A DNA stretch of 64,000 nucleotides from Streptomyces sp. NBC_01716 (GCF_036248275.1 NZ_CP109181.1:124001-188000), one strand, 5' to 3'. Shown: positions 33,187-41,832, counted from the stretch's first letter. Notes: a model not told the origin generated them from the letters alone. A program made the numbers and translations.

Positions 33187-33300
33187 ATGTCTTCGGTGCT
33201 CATGGTGTTGTCGGCGGCCAGGAAGTGGACGCAGAAGGACGGCACACAGCGGCCGACCGGGTTCTGGGCCGAGGAATTCGCCGACCCGCACCGCTCATGA
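33187..33300 (+). pseudogene. N-terminal fragment of a DJ-1/PfpI (class I glutamine amidotransferase-like) protein
   Basis: ATG 33187 with a strong AGGAGGT site opens 37 codons starting MSSVLMVLSAARKWTQKDGT and ending FWAEEFADPHRS. This is the characteristic beginning of Hsp31/DJ-1/PfpI proteins (usually about 220 residues: xVLxVLSxAxxWTxxDGTxxPTGFWAEE). It stops abruptly and overlaps the stop of the convergent TetX-like gene. The nucleophile-elbow Cys and the rest are missing, so it is a truncated remnant with its start signals intact. Confidence 0.75.
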
Positions 33301-34422
33301 CGGCTGTTCGTCGTCGCTCATCATGGCGATCCAGCTGTGGGGTGCGTCATCGCCGAGCATGATGCCGTAGACGTCCTCGCCGCCGGCTTCGGCAGCACGC
33401 GGGAACATGGCCTGCTCGTAGTCGGCCAGCGCCTTCTCGACGTCGTCGGGGTGCGCGGTGATGGCCTGGCCGAGCTCTGCGCCGTCCAGCATGGCCAGAT
33501 TCGCCCCTTCGCCGTTCGGGGGCGCGAGGTGGGCCGCGTCGCCGAGGAGAGTGACCCCGGGCGTTCGATCCCAGCGGTGCCCGACCGGAAGGGTGTGAAG
33601 GCGGCGCAGGACCGGCGCGGTGTCGCTGTCGGTGAGGAGCGCGGTGAGCTGTGGCGCCCAGCCGTCCAGCTCTGAAACGACCCGTGCCGTCACGGCCGCG
33701 GCGTCGGCGGGGTCGGTGTCGGCGAGCCAGTCGAGCGGCTTCACGAACTGCGCGTAGGCATGAAGCGTCCCGTCGCCCTCCCGCTGGACCACAAACCCCT
33801 TCCCCGGCGCGAGCGCGAACAACGAGCCGGCGCCCACCGCTTCCGCGGCGGCGCGATGACGGGTGGCCCCGTCGAACAAGAAGGTCTCGACGGAGGTGAC
33901 GCCCACATACGTCGGGGCGGCGTCGGACAACACCGGCCGCACCCGTGACCACGCCCCGTCAGCCCCGATCAGCAGACTCGTGATGACTGCGCTGCCGTCG
34001 GCGAAGCGCACCTCGTGGCGCCCCTCGTCGAGGGCCCGCACACCGGTGACCTTGTGTCCCCACCGGACGGTGCCCTCCGGAAGCGAGTCGAGCAGCAGCT
34101 GCCGCAGCTGACCGCGCTGCACTTCGGGACGCGAGCCCGTCCCGTCGTCGGGCAGGTCGAGCAGTACGGTCCCCGTCCGGTCAAGAACCCGGTAGGACTC
34201 GCGGCCCTCCAGGACGAGGCCGCGGAACTCCTCGATCAACCCGGCTGCCGCGAGCGCCGGTTGGCCGTTCCGGGGATGGATGTCGAGCATGCCGCCCTGA
34301 CTGCGTGCGGTCGCCGAGGCGTCCGCTTCGTAGACCGTGACCGGGATGCCGTGAAGGTGCAGGACGCGGGCCAGAGCAAGACCGCCGAGGCCCGCTCCGA
34401 TGACCGTGACCGGTGTTGTCAT
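33295..34422 (-). CDS. FAD-dependent monooxygenase, TetX-like
   Basis: A 375-residue flavoprotein hydroxylase. FAD site VIGAGLGGLALARVL (from about residue 6), the TetX-type segment QGGMLDIHPRNGQPALAAAG, Arg-containing VQRGQLRQLLLDSL and the second FAD motif LLGDAAHLAPPNGEGANLAM. The overall resemblance is to tetracycline-inactivating TetX and relatives, which hydroxylate fused-ring substrates using NADPH and O2; many such enzymes act on other aromatics. ATG 34422 with TTGGAG seven bases upstream. Divergent from a TetR gene with two operators between. Full length. Confidence 0.85.
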   Translation of the reverse strand: MTTPVTVIGAGLGGLALARVLHLHGIPVTVYEADASATARSQGGMLDIHPRNGQPALAAAGLIEEFRGLVLEGRESYRVLDRTGTVLLDLPDDGTGSRPEVQRGQLRQLLLDSLPEGTVRWGHKVTGVRALDEGRHEVRFADGSAVITSLLIGADGAWSRVRPVLSDAAPTYVGVTSVETFLFDGATRHRAAAEAVGAGSLFALAPGKGFVVQREGDGTLHAYAQFVKPLDWLADTDPADAAAVTARVVSELDGWAPQLTALLTDSDTAPVLRRLHTLPVGHRWDRTPGVTLLGDAAHLAPPNGEGANLAMLDGAELGQAITAHPDDVEKALADYEQAMFPRAAEAGGEDVYGIMLGDDAPHSWIAMMSDDEQPS

Positions 34423-34441
34423 CTTGATCTCCAAGGGTGGA

Positions 34442-34489
34442 TTGGATTGTCACTCCAAAAAGCTAGCACCGTTTGGATCGGCAATCCAA
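34442..34489. promoter_or_regulatory. Two TTGGA/TCCAA inverted repeats, probable TetR operators
   Basis: TTGGA N7 TCCAA (34442-34458) and TTGGAT N5 ATCCAA (34473-34489) are both 17 bp long with centres 31 bp apart, about three helical turns. They fill the 85-bp gap between the divergent TetX-like and TetR genes. This is the standard geometry for a TetR protein controlling both directions. Confidence 0.75.
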
Positions 34490-34507
34490 CCGTGGCAGAA
34501 TGAACGC

Positions 34508-35200
34508 ATGACGACCAAGGGCAAACGGGCGGCCCGGCGCACTGACGCGCTGTCCACACAGCTGATCGTCCGGGCAGCAACCGAGATCCTCGACGCCGAC
34601 GGCGAGACCGCGTTGACTTTCCGCGCGCTCACCCGGCACCTGAACACCGGCTACGGGGCGATCTATCACCACGTGGCCAACAAGAGCGACCTGCTCGCGG
34701 CGGCCACCGACGACGTCATCGCTCGCGCCGTGGCCGAGCAAGTCACCATCGCGGAGCCCCGGGAAGCGCTGCGTGCCCTCGCACTCGGCCTGTTCGACGC
34801 GATCGATGCGCACCCCTGGGTCGGCGCGCAACTCACCCGGGAGCCCTGGCGATCAGCGCTGTTCGACGTCTACAAGAGCGTCAACGAGCAGCTACAGGCC
34901 CTCAACGTGCCCGAAGAGGCCGTGTTCGACTCGGCGGGCGTACTCGTGAACTACATCCTCGGAGTCGCCGGACAGAACGCCGCGAACGCCCGCGTGCTCG
35001 CCGACAACGGAACCGAACGAGCCGACTTCCTCGAAGACGTCGCCGCACGGTGGGCCCAACTCGACCCCGCCAGACACCCCTGGGCGCAGGGTGCGGCGAA
35101 GCGACTGTGTGAGCACGACGACCGTGCGCAATTCCTCGCCGGCATCGACCTCATCCTCGCCGGCATCGAGGCCGTGCACCGCGAGCACAAAGACAGCTGA
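34508..35200 (+). CDS. TetR-family transcriptional regulator
   Basis: 230 residues. The HTH is in residues about 15-60 (IVRAATEILDADGETALTFR, then NTGYGAIYHHVANKSDLLAA), followed by a helical ligand-binding domain with FDAIDAHPWVGAQL and a later VNYILGVAGQNAANARV segment. ATG 34508 lies 19 bp after the second palindrome. It almost certainly represses the divergent TetX-like monooxygenase and itself until a substrate binds. Confidence 0.9.
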   Translation: MTTKGKRAARRTDALSTQLIVRAATEILDADGETALTFRALTRHLNTGYGAIYHHVANKSDLLAAATDDVIARAVAEQVTIAEPREALRALALGLFDAIDAHPWVGAQLTREPWRSALFDVYKSVNEQLQALNVPEEAVFDSAGVLVNYILGVAGQNAANARVLADNGTERADFLEDVAARWAQLDPARHPWAQGAAKRLCEHDDRAQFLAGIDLILAGIEAVHREHKDS

Positions 35201-35318
35201 GACGGCGCCCGATGTGGAGGCCGACGGTCCCGGACGGTCGCGGCAGACCTCCTCGACAACGATGAGGACCTTGCCCAACCGCCGGACCGTTCCCGACATC
35301 CCGGCCGTGGCCCACACG

Positions 35319-36470
35319 TCACGCCCCGGGCTCCGTGGCGCGCCGCACCGTGACCATCGCGACGTCGTCCTCAAGGCGGGCGTAGTGGCGCAGGTCGGCC
35401 TGGAGGGCGTCCAGCAAGGCGTCCGGAGGGCGGGACGCCCAGGCGCCGATACGCTGCGCCAACGGGTAGAAGTCGCCGGCTTCGTCACGGGCCTCGACAA
35501 GACCGTCGGTGTAGAGCAACAGGGTGTCACCCGCGTCCAGACGATGGGTGTCGACCCGCACAGGATCGCTGTCGAGGTCGAGCAGCCCGACCGGCAGCGC
35601 GGGCATGGACGCCGTCAGTTCCCGCACGCGCCCCCCGCTCAGGAGAAGAGGCGCCGGATGACCGCAGTTGGCCAGCCGTACCGCCTCGCCCTCACCGACC
35701 ACCTCGGCGACGACCACCGTCACGAAACACTCCCGCCTCCGCTGCCCCACCTCAGGCGCCTGTCCCCCGCCGCCGCCCACACCCGCCACGTCCCCCGTAC
35801 GAGCCAGATCACGGCGCACCGCGTCATCCAGAAAAGCCGGCAGATCATCCAGCACCACTCCCTGCCGGGCCGCCTCCCGGAAAGCGGTCAGCAGAAACAG
35901 CACCACCTCAAGAGTCGACAGCCCCTTCCCCTGCACATCCCCCACCATCACCCGCGGCCGGCCGTCGACCACCGCACACGCATACGCATCCCCGCCGATC
36001 GTCGACTCCGCGTCCGACGCCAGATACGCCGACGAGATCTCCACCGGACCCAGCCGCGAGGGCAACGGACGCAACAACGTCGCCTGCGTCCGGGCCGTGA
36101 CCCGGCGCGACTGTTCCAACTCCCGCGCCCGCTTCTCCCGAACCCTCGCCGCACCCACCGCCGCCGCGCTGACAAGCAACGCCGTCGCAAGCGAAACCGG
36201 CGCATCTTCCCAGTTCAGATGTCCGTTCACGGAAAGCGTCACCACATACGCCGGCAACATCACCACCGCGATCACCACCACCGGCCCCGGCCCGGCGAAC
36301 ACCGCCGCCAGAGCCGGCAGAGCCAGCATGATCCCACCCAGCCGCACGGTCGACCCGCCGAAAGTATCGGCCATCAGCATCCCCACAAGCGCGACAAGCG
36401 CCGCACCCACAACCGCCCGGTCACGCCACAGCGACTCAGACCCGCGCCTCCACACAGCGACCAACGGCAT
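35319..36470 (-). CDS. Membrane-bound SpoIIE-type PP2C protein phosphatase
   Basis: 383 residues. Four hydrophobic N-terminal segments (about 20-115) are followed by a short coiled region (ARVREKRARELEQSRRVTAR) and a PP2C/SpoIIE phosphatase domain (about 140-380). Metal-binding motifs are IGGDAYACAVVDG, VGDVQGKGLS, LLLYTDGLVEARD and the final EDDVAMVTVR. In Streptomyces such RsbU-like enzymes dephosphorylate anti-anti-sigma factors in stress signalling. No GAF or PAS domain. The start is uncertain: ATG 36470 or a TTG 21 bases upstream. Confidence 0.87.
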   Translation of the reverse strand: MPLVAVWRRGSESLWRDRAVVGAALVALVGMLMADTFGGSTVRLGGIMLALPALAAVFAGPGPVVVIAVVMLPAYVVTLSVNGHLNWEDAPVSLATALLVSAAAVGAARVREKRARELEQSRRVTARTQATLLRPLPSRLGPVEISSAYLASDAESTIGGDAYACAVVDGRPRVMVGDVQGKGLSTLEVVLFLLTAFREAARQGVVLDDLPAFLDDAVRRDLARTGDVAGVGGGGGQAPEVGQRRRECFVTVVVAEVVGEGEAVRLANCGHPAPLLLSGGRVRELTASMPALPVGLLDLDSDPVRVDTHRLDAGDTLLLYTDGLVEARDEAGDFYPLAQRIGAWASRPPDALLDALQADLRHYARLEDDVAMVTVRRATEPGA

Positions 36471-36737
36471 ACCCTCACCGTACAGCCACAAACACGGATA
36501 AACAGGACGGGGGGCCTCACCACAGACGGGTCGGTACGACCGGACGCCCGCACTGTGCGGACGGACGCGGCCGAACGTGTGAGCCTCCCGGGCGGCATCA
36601 TTCCAGTCGCGCCGATACGGCCTGGTTCGCGGCCCTTTCGGGCGGTGGCCGAGTGGCGCCAGGGGCGGTTCTTCGTAATCTCGGTAGGAGCCGCCAACTC
36701 ATGCCTGCCGCCAGTCCCGCCCCCAAGGAGAGCCGCC

Positions 36738-37244
36738 ATGACCGCTTCCGCCGCCCCCGGGTCCTCCAGACGAGCCGACAAGGACATCACCGGGTTCGAG
36801 GCTTCCCCGCAGTTCGCCCAGGCACTGCAGCAGATCGTCGTCGACCTGATCGAGCTCAACATCCAGGGCAAGCAGGCCCACTGGAACGTGGTCGGCCACA
36901 ACTTCCGGGACCTGCACCTCCAGCTCGACCAGATCGTCGACGACGCCAGAGAGGCGGCCGACACCATCGCCGAACGCATGCGGGCCCTGGGCGCGGTCCC
37001 CGACGGGCGCTCCGACACCGTGGCGGCGACCACGACCCTGCCCCAGTACCTGACCGGCGAACAGAGCGTCAGCACCGTGGTCGACCTCTTCACCGTGCGT
37101 CTGCGGGCCGCCGTCGACACCGTGCGTACGTACCACGACCAGGTCGACCGCGAAGACCCCTCGACGGCCGACCTCCTGCACAGCATCATCGACGGCTTCG
37201 AGAAGCACGCCTGGATGGTCGGCGCGGAGAACCGGACCGTCTGA
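36738..37244 (+). CDS. dps: Dps-family DNA-protecting ferritin-like protein
   Basis: A 168-residue Dps. The ferroxidase ligands are at the expected spacing: His48 (QAHWN), His60, Asp64, Asp75 and Glu79. Dps forms a 12-subunit shell that binds DNA and oxidises and stores iron, limiting hydroxyl-radical damage. AAGGAG precedes ATG 36738; a much longer open frame upstream is spurious. The N-terminus is short and moderately basic. The leader of about 265 bp back to the phosphatase gene shows no clear stress-sigma promoter by eye. Confidence 0.92.
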   Translation: MTASAAPGSSRRADKDITGFEASPQFAQALQQIVVDLIELNIQGKQAHWNVVGHNFRDLHLQLDQIVDDAREAADTIAERMRALGAVPDGRSDTVAATTTLPQYLTGEQSVSTVVDLFTVRLRAAVDTVRTYHDQVDREDPSTADLLHSIIDGFEKHAWMVGAENRTV

Positions 37245-37257
37245 ACTCCGGGCCCTT

Positions 37258-37986
37258 TCAACCGGTCCAGGACCCGCGCGCCCGCCGTACCGGCACCAGC
37301 GCGAGCGCGACAGCGGCCACCACACACGCCGAACACAGCAGAGGAATGTCCGTGTTCCCGTGGACGATGAGCGCCGCACCGGCCAGGGCACCGAGGAACA
37401 TGGCCGCCACCGTCAGGACGCGCACCCCCGCCCTGGACCTGCTGCCGCCGCCCGGACGACCGTCAGCCGCGATACCGGTGACCGTCATCGTCAGAACCGT
37501 CGTGGTCAGATCGGGCACAGCCAGAGAGCGCACCACCGCGTTCTGCGCGCCCATGGCCACCGCGAGCAGCACGATCAGCGCCCACCGGACTCCGCCGTCG
37601 AACGGCGGATCCGCCACCCGGCTGATCACCCACGCCACCAGCAGCAGTACGGTCTGCACCACGGTGACGGACAACAGCAGCCTGCCACGGTGCCTCGGCA
37701 CCCGGTGAGCCAGCCGCCCTCCGGCCACCGCACCGGCGACGAACGCCGCGAGCGCCAGAACGGACGCCACCACCGAGAACCCCGAAGCACCCGCCAGGGC
37801 GAAGCCGAGGAAGACGATGTTGCCGGTCATGTTCGCCACGAAAACCCGGCCCAGTGCGAGATAGCTGAACGCGTCCACCAGACCGGTGACCACGGTCAGC
37901 ACCAGCAGCAGCGGGGGCAACGGGCCGTGCCGGCCCGACAGGTCAGGGACCAGCACCTCCCGGACCTCGCTCACGATCTGTCGCAC
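37258..37986 (-). CDS. YoaK/DUF1275 family membrane protein
   Basis: 242 residues with about six transmembrane helices (LLLVLTVVTGLVDAFSYLAL, FVAGAVAGGRLAHRVPR, LIVLLAVAMGAQNAVVR and others) and the family motifs FVANMTGNIVFLG and MGAQNAVVRSLAVPDLTTTV. DUF1275 proteins are small integral membrane proteins of unknown transport function. GTG 37986 is chosen because GGGGAGAGG lies just upstream; a TTG nine codons earlier is an alternative. Convergent with dps, 13 bp between stops. Confidence 0.85.
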   Translation of the reverse strand: MRQIVSEVREVLVPDLSGRHGPLPPLLLVLTVVTGLVDAFSYLALGRVFVANMTGNIVFLGFALAGASGFSVVASVLALAAFVAGAVAGGRLAHRVPRHRGRLLLSVTVVQTVLLLVAWVISRVADPPFDGGVRWALIVLLAVAMGAQNAVVRSLAVPDLTTTVLTMTVTGIAADGRPGGGSRSRAGVRVLTVAAMFLGALAGAALIVHGNTDIPLLCSACVVAAVALALVPVRRARGSWTG

Positions 37987-38121
37987 GTGCCTCTCCCCAT
38001 GCCGTTCCGACAACCCTGACGGACACCAACCGATATGACCGGCTCCGACACGTGACCACGTCCGGCTCGGGGCCCGGCTCCTTGGCCGTCGTTCGGGTGA
38101 ACGGCGGACGGGTCCGCGCCG

Positions 38122-39090
38122 GTGGAGCGGGCGCCGGCACGAAGCGTCGGTGATGCTGAGGGCGGATCAACTCCCCGCCATCCTTCAAAGCCCGTAAAGG
38201 CCGCCGCCCATATCCGGGAGCCCAACCTGACGATCCTTTGTGTTCTCTTCGCTCTGTTGGGAGCCGCGAGCAATGCGACGGGCACGGTGCTGCAGCGCAA
38301 AGCCGCCCTCGTGGTGCCACGCGGCGACGCGTTCCGTCTCCGGCTGCTGCTGGACATGGTCCGTCAGCCCGTATGGATGCTCGGTATCTGCGCCGTGGCC
38401 TGCGCGGCGCTCTTCCAGGCCCTCGCGCTCATCGAAGGACCGCTGTCCCTCGCCCAGCCCGTATTCATCCTCGAACTGCCATTCGCGCTGCTGATCGCTC
38501 TGCCGATCCTGCACCGCTCCCTGCCCGCGACCGGCTGGTACGCGATCACCTGTCTGGTCGCCGGACTCGCCCTGGCCGTCGCCGCCGCGGCCCCGAGCCC
38601 CGGCACGACCCACGCCCCGATGGCCTCGTGGATCATTGCCATCGCCCTGTGCCTGGGCGCGATGGGGCTCGCGGTGCTTCTCGCGATTCGCCTCCCGTCC
38701 GGCGCGCGCAGAGCCGCCCTCATCGGGGCAGCGGCGGCCATCGGCAACGCGCTCACCGCCGCGCTGATCAAGTCCGCGGCCAACACCTTCTCGGAGGACG
38801 GCCTCGTCGCGTTCCTCACCACCTGGCAGACCTACGGATTCGTTGTCTGCGGCATCGCGGCGGTGTTCCTCCTTGAGAACGCCCTCCAGGCCGGACCCAT
38901 CGCCGCCTCACAGCCCGCCCTCACCATCGGCGACGCGACAGTCAGCCTCGTCCTCGGCGTCGCGCTCTACTCCGAACACATCCGAACGGGCTGGTGGTTC
39001 CTCCCCCAACTCGGTGGCGTCGCCCTCATCGTCATCAGCACGGTCTACCTCTCCCGAGCCATCCCCCTCACCCGCGAAGTCTCCGGCTGA
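38122..39090 (+). CDS. DMT/EamA-type membrane transporter
   Basis: About 322 residues with nine to ten hydrophobic helices, typical of drug/metabolite transporter proteins: NLTILCVLFALLGAASNATG first, later ALFQALALIEGPLSLAQPVF and a second-half repeat ending VSLVLGVALYSEHIRTGWWF. Members export amino acids, nucleobases or drugs; the substrate is unknown. The start is poorly defined: GTG 38122 gives a 35-residue hydrophilic lead with no strong ribosome site, and there is no better start before the first helix. Confidence 0.8.
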   Translation: MERAPARSVGDAEGGSTPRHPSKPVKAAAHIREPNLTILCVLFALLGAASNATGTVLQRKAALVVPRGDAFRLRLLLDMVRQPVWMLGICAVACAALFQALALIEGPLSLAQPVFILELPFALLIALPILHRSLPATGWYAITCLVAGLALAVAAAAPSPGTTHAPMASWIIAIALCLGAMGLAVLLAIRLPSGARRAALIGAAAAIGNALTAALIKSAANTFSEDGLVAFLTTWQTYGFVVCGIAAVFLLENALQAGPIAASQPALTIGDATVSLVLGVALYSEHIRTGWWFLPQLGGVALIVISTVYLSRAIPLTREVSG

Positions 39091-39222
39091 CCGACAGCGT
39101 GAGGGGTCCCGGGGGGCTTGGTCGCCGCTCACCCGGTCTGTCATCATGGACGAAACGGAACTTCACTCCGGAATCGCTACGGACACGTGGTTCCGGTCTG
39201 TTGCGCGGAAGGAGCGCCGGCG

Positions 39223-39813
39223 GTGAGCGGCAGCGGTCAGGGTACGGGCAGCGCGGCGGGGTCCAGGCGTAAGGACGCCCGACGTAACCACCAGGCCCTG
39301 CTGGAGGCGGCCGCCGCCGTCTTCGTCACCTCGGGTGTGGAAGCGCCGGTACGTGACATCGCGGCCAGGGCCGGGGTCGGAATGGGTACGATCTACCGCC
39401 ACTTCCCCACCCGGGCGGACCTCGTCATCGCCGTCTACCGCCACCAGGTCGACGCCTGCGCCGAAGCCGGTCCGGTCCTTCTGGCGACCGGTCCGACGCC
39501 GCACGCGGCCCTCGAAGGGTGGGTCGACCTCTTCGTCGACTTCCTGGTCACCAAGCACGGCCTGGCAGCCGCGCTGCAGACCGACAACGCCAGCTTTGAA
39601 ACGCTGCACGCGTACTTCCTCGACCGCCTCGTGCCGGTGTGCAGCCAGTTGTTGGACGCGGCCGTCGCCTCCGGTGAGATCCGCTCCGGCTTTGAGGCGC
39701 TCCAGCTCATGCGTGGCATCGGCAACCTCTGTATCGGCGCCGACAGCGACCCCGGCTACGACGCGCGCCGCCTGGTCGCGCTTCTTGTGGCAGGACTACG
39801 CCAACCGTCCTGA
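39223..39813 (+). CDS. TetR-family transcriptional regulator
   Basis: A 196-residue regulator with the HTH in residues about 18-62 (ALLEAAAAVFVTSGVEAPVR, RAGVGMGTIYRHFPTRADLV) and a C-terminal domain of the SbtR-like class (LLATGPTPHAALEGWVDLFV). GTG 39223 with AAGGAG upstream is preferred; further in-frame upstream codons lack a ribosome site. No divergent partner is present; it lies 132 bp after the DMT transporter, a possible target. It resembles the regulator at 41833 in the recognition helix (GTIYRHF/GTLYRHF). Confidence 0.87.
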   Translation: MSGSGQGTGSAAGSRRKDARRNHQALLEAAAAVFVTSGVEAPVRDIAARAGVGMGTIYRHFPTRADLVIAVYRHQVDACAEAGPVLLATGPTPHAALEGWVDLFVDFLVTKHGLAAALQTDNASFETLHAYFLDRLVPVCSQLLDAAVASGEIRSGFEALQLMRGIGNLCIGADSDPGYDARRLVALLVAGLRQPS

Positions 39814-39961
39814 CCGGGTCACCGGCGGCGCTGCCCCCGTGCCGGGATCCGACTCGGTCCGCTCCTTGCCGGTCCGGCAAGGAAGGTTGCCGATGGCGGG
39901 GAGCGTGGGCATCGTGGGCCCATGCCCCGGTGAACGCTGCCGGGAGATGAGGAGGATCCGG

Positions 39962-40435
39962 ATGACCGACACCAAGCCCCCGCGCGCCGACGCCGACGAG
40001 AGGACGACGCTGCTCGGCTTTCTCGACTACCTGCGGAGCGCGGTCGCGGGCAAGGCGACGGGGGTCCCGGAGCCCCAGGTCCGTACTCCCGGAGTGCCTT
40101 CGGGCACCAGCCTCCTGGGACTCGTCAAACACCTGACGGTCGTCGAACGATTCTACTTCCTGGGCGAGGACACCGCCGACTGGGCCGCCAGCATGCGGCC
40201 CGCGCCCGAGGAGACCGCGGAGCAGCTGCTCGCCGGCTACCGCGACGCCGTCGAGCAGGCGAACCGCGTGATCACGGCCTGCCCCGATCTGAGCCTCCCG
40301 ATCCCCCACCCTCCGCGTCCCGCGTCCACCCCCACGATGCGATGGGTCCTGGTCCACATGATCGAGGAGACCGGACGGCACGCGGGCCACGCCGACATCC
40401 TCCGTGAACAGGCCGACGGCTCCACCGGCCGCTGA
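39962..40435 (+). CDS. DinB-superfamily (DUF664) protein
   Basis: A 157-residue four-helix-bundle protein of the DinB/YfiT group. The metal-site histidines appear in SLLGLVKHLTVVERFYFLG and in HMIEETGRHAGHADILRE. Related proteins are mycothiol- or bacillithiol-dependent transferases, and in actinomycetes mycothiol is the usual thiol. GAGGAGGA precedes ATG 39962. A second, divergent DinB protein is at 52364. Promoter sequence upstream is not distinctive. Confidence 0.85.
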   Translation: MTDTKPPRADADERTTLLGFLDYLRSAVAGKATGVPEPQVRTPGVPSGTSLLGLVKHLTVVERFYFLGEDTADWAASMRPAPEETAEQLLAGYRDAVEQANRVITACPDLSLPIPHPPRPASTPTMRWVLVHMIEETGRHAGHADILREQADGSTGR

Positions 40436-40506
40436 AGCCCGCGTCCGTGCCTGGATCCCCGCCCCCGGAGCAGGAAGAGGATCCTGGCGGTAACGGCCCG
40501 CAGCAG

Positions 40507-40527
40507 GTACCTTGTGTTGCATGGTAC
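40507..40527. promoter_or_regulatory. Inverted repeat GTACC-N11-GGTAC before the PadR gene
   Basis: GTACC (40507-40511) and GGTAC (40523-40527) flank an 11-bp spacer, about 25-45 bp upstream of the chosen PadR start. PadR proteins normally bind such spaced repeats in their own promoter, so this is a likely autoregulatory site. Confidence 0.5.
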
Positions 40528-40550
40528 TTCCTGGTGGAGCGCATTCCGGA

Positions 40551-40877
40551 GTGAGTCAACTCCGGCGTGGGATCCTGCAGTTCTGCGTTCTGGCTCTCCT
40601 CCGCGACAACGAGAAGTACGCCTTCGAGCTCGTACGGGAACTGTGTGACGCCCACGGTCTCGCGACCAGTGAAGGCACCATCTATCCGCTGCTCTCACGA
40701 CTCCGGAAGGAGGGGTGGGTGAGCACCGTATGGAAAGAGTCCGAGACCGGACCACCGCGCCGCTACTACACGCTGACGGCCGCGGGCCGAACCGCACTGA
40801 CTGATTTCGCCGGTGAGTGGGGGACTTTCAAATCCACCGTCGACAGCCTTCTGGGCAGCGAGGGGAGTCATCAGTGA
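40551..40877 (+). CDS. PadR-family transcriptional regulator
   Basis: A 108-residue winged-helix regulator: QLRRGILQFCVLALLRDNEK, then YAFELVRELCDAHGLATSEG, TIYPLLSRLRKEGWVST and RRYYTLTAAGR. This is the short PadR class that partners with HAAS membrane proteins. GTG 40551 gives the family-typical start; an ATG at 40521 would overlap the inverted repeat. Its TGA is overlapped by the GTG of the HAAS gene, so the two are translated together. Confidence 0.9.
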   Translation: MSQLRRGILQFCVLALLRDNEKYAFELVRELCDAHGLATSEGTIYPLLSRLRKEGWVSTVWKESETGPPRRYYTLTAAGRTALTDFAGEWGTFKSTVDSLLGSEGSHQ

Positions 40878-41530
40878 CCTCAACAGGAGATCAGCTTGTC
40901 GAGGAGTATCTGCGCCGTCTCGACAATGCTTCCGTGTTCCTCGGAGACGAACGCCGCACGGAGCTCAGGCAGGAGATCGCCGAGCACATAGAAGCCGGCC
41001 TGGAAGAAGCGGACGCCGCGCATGCCGAGGCGGTCCGTGCCGTTCTGAAGCGGCTGGGGCCGCCGGCGGACATCGTGGCGTCGGAGCTCGGCCCACGGTC
41101 CACCGGCTCCACACCCGTAGTCCGGCAGGAATCCCCTTCCGTGAGCGCGACCGGTCACGACGGCGGTGGGCATTCGCCCCGGGGCGGCGGTTCCGCACCT
41201 GGTCCTGTCCCGCCCCCGCCCCCTCTCCCTCCCCCTCCGCTTTCTCCTCCGACGACGGGTACGGGCACGGGCACGAGGAAGGTTCCGCTGGTGCTGATCG
41301 GGGGTGTGGCGACGGCAGTTGTCCTCGGTGTGCTGGCCTTCGGGGCGGTCTTCTCGTCCAGTGAGGCAGGCCAGCAGCATCGGGTGCCGCCGATCACTCC
41401 CTCGCAGAGCCGAGTGCCTGACAACGTGACGCCGGACCAGACCCCCGAGGCCGTTCCGGACGCCTCTCTCGCCCCCTCGGAGCTGCCACCCGGCGAAGGA
41501 ACGGGGGACCCCACCAACTCACCGTCATGA
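40874..41530 (+). CDS. HAAS-domain membrane protein, PadR partner
   Basis: 218 residues. The N-terminal HAAS signalling domain (about residues 5-80; LVEEYLRRLDNASVFLGDER, LRQEIAEHIEAGLEEAD, LKRLGPPADIVASE) is followed by a proline-rich linker (PPPPPLPPPPLSPP), one transmembrane helix (VPLVLIGGVATAVVLGVLAF) and a Pro/Ser/Thr-rich outside tail. PadR-HAAS pairs are thought to sense the cell envelope. The exposed tail with no folded domain is typical of variable actinomycete members. Confidence 0.87.
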   Translation: MTSTGDQLVEEYLRRLDNASVFLGDERRTELRQEIAEHIEAGLEEADAAHAEAVRAVLKRLGPPADIVASELGPRSTGSTPVVRQESPSVSATGHDGGGHSPRGGGSAPGPVPPPPPLPPPPLSPPTTGTGTGTRKVPLVLIGGVATAVVLGVLAFGAVFSSSEAGQQHRVPPITPSQSRVPDNVTPDQTPEAVPDASLAPSELPPGEGTGDPTNSPS

Positions 41531-41543
41531 ACGAGAATCGCGA

Positions 41544-41702
41544 TTACAGCCGTCGCCCCAACAGGTGGACGCCGACCTTTCGCACCTCGTCGGTGGCGAA
41601 GCGACGGATCTCCTCGTGGGGCCCCGGCCAGTCGAAGCCGCCATCCGGCCCGACGATGCAGCCGTCGAGTGAGACGCTCATCGAGTAGGTCACGCTGCGC
41701 AT
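41544..41702 (-). pseudogene. N-terminal fragment of a RibD-C/dihydrofolate-reductase-like protein
   Basis: ATG 41702 with a GAGGAGGACT site opens 52 codons, MRSVTYSMSVSLDGCIVGPD to VRKVGVHLLGRRL, then TAA. This is the standard beginning of the small reductases of the RibD C-terminal domain family (normally about 180-190 residues, where LLGRRLYE is followed by the rest of the domain). The break falls exactly at GRRL, so about 70 percent is missing. Start signals are intact. Confidence 0.75.
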
Positions 41703-41832
41703 CAGAAGTCCTCCTCGGTAACGGGCGGGGTCGACAGCACGACCGCCGGACGCCGCAGGACTCATCGCCGCTCGCGGGATTCCCTCGGATCTCCCCGCCC
41801 ACGCGAAGATCATCACGAAGGGCGGCGCTCTT

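Noticed and set aside
35091..37244. A 717-codon frame ending in Dps
   Set aside because: The real gene is the last 168 codons, with its own ribosome site; the rest is antisense to the SpoIIE phosphatase gene.
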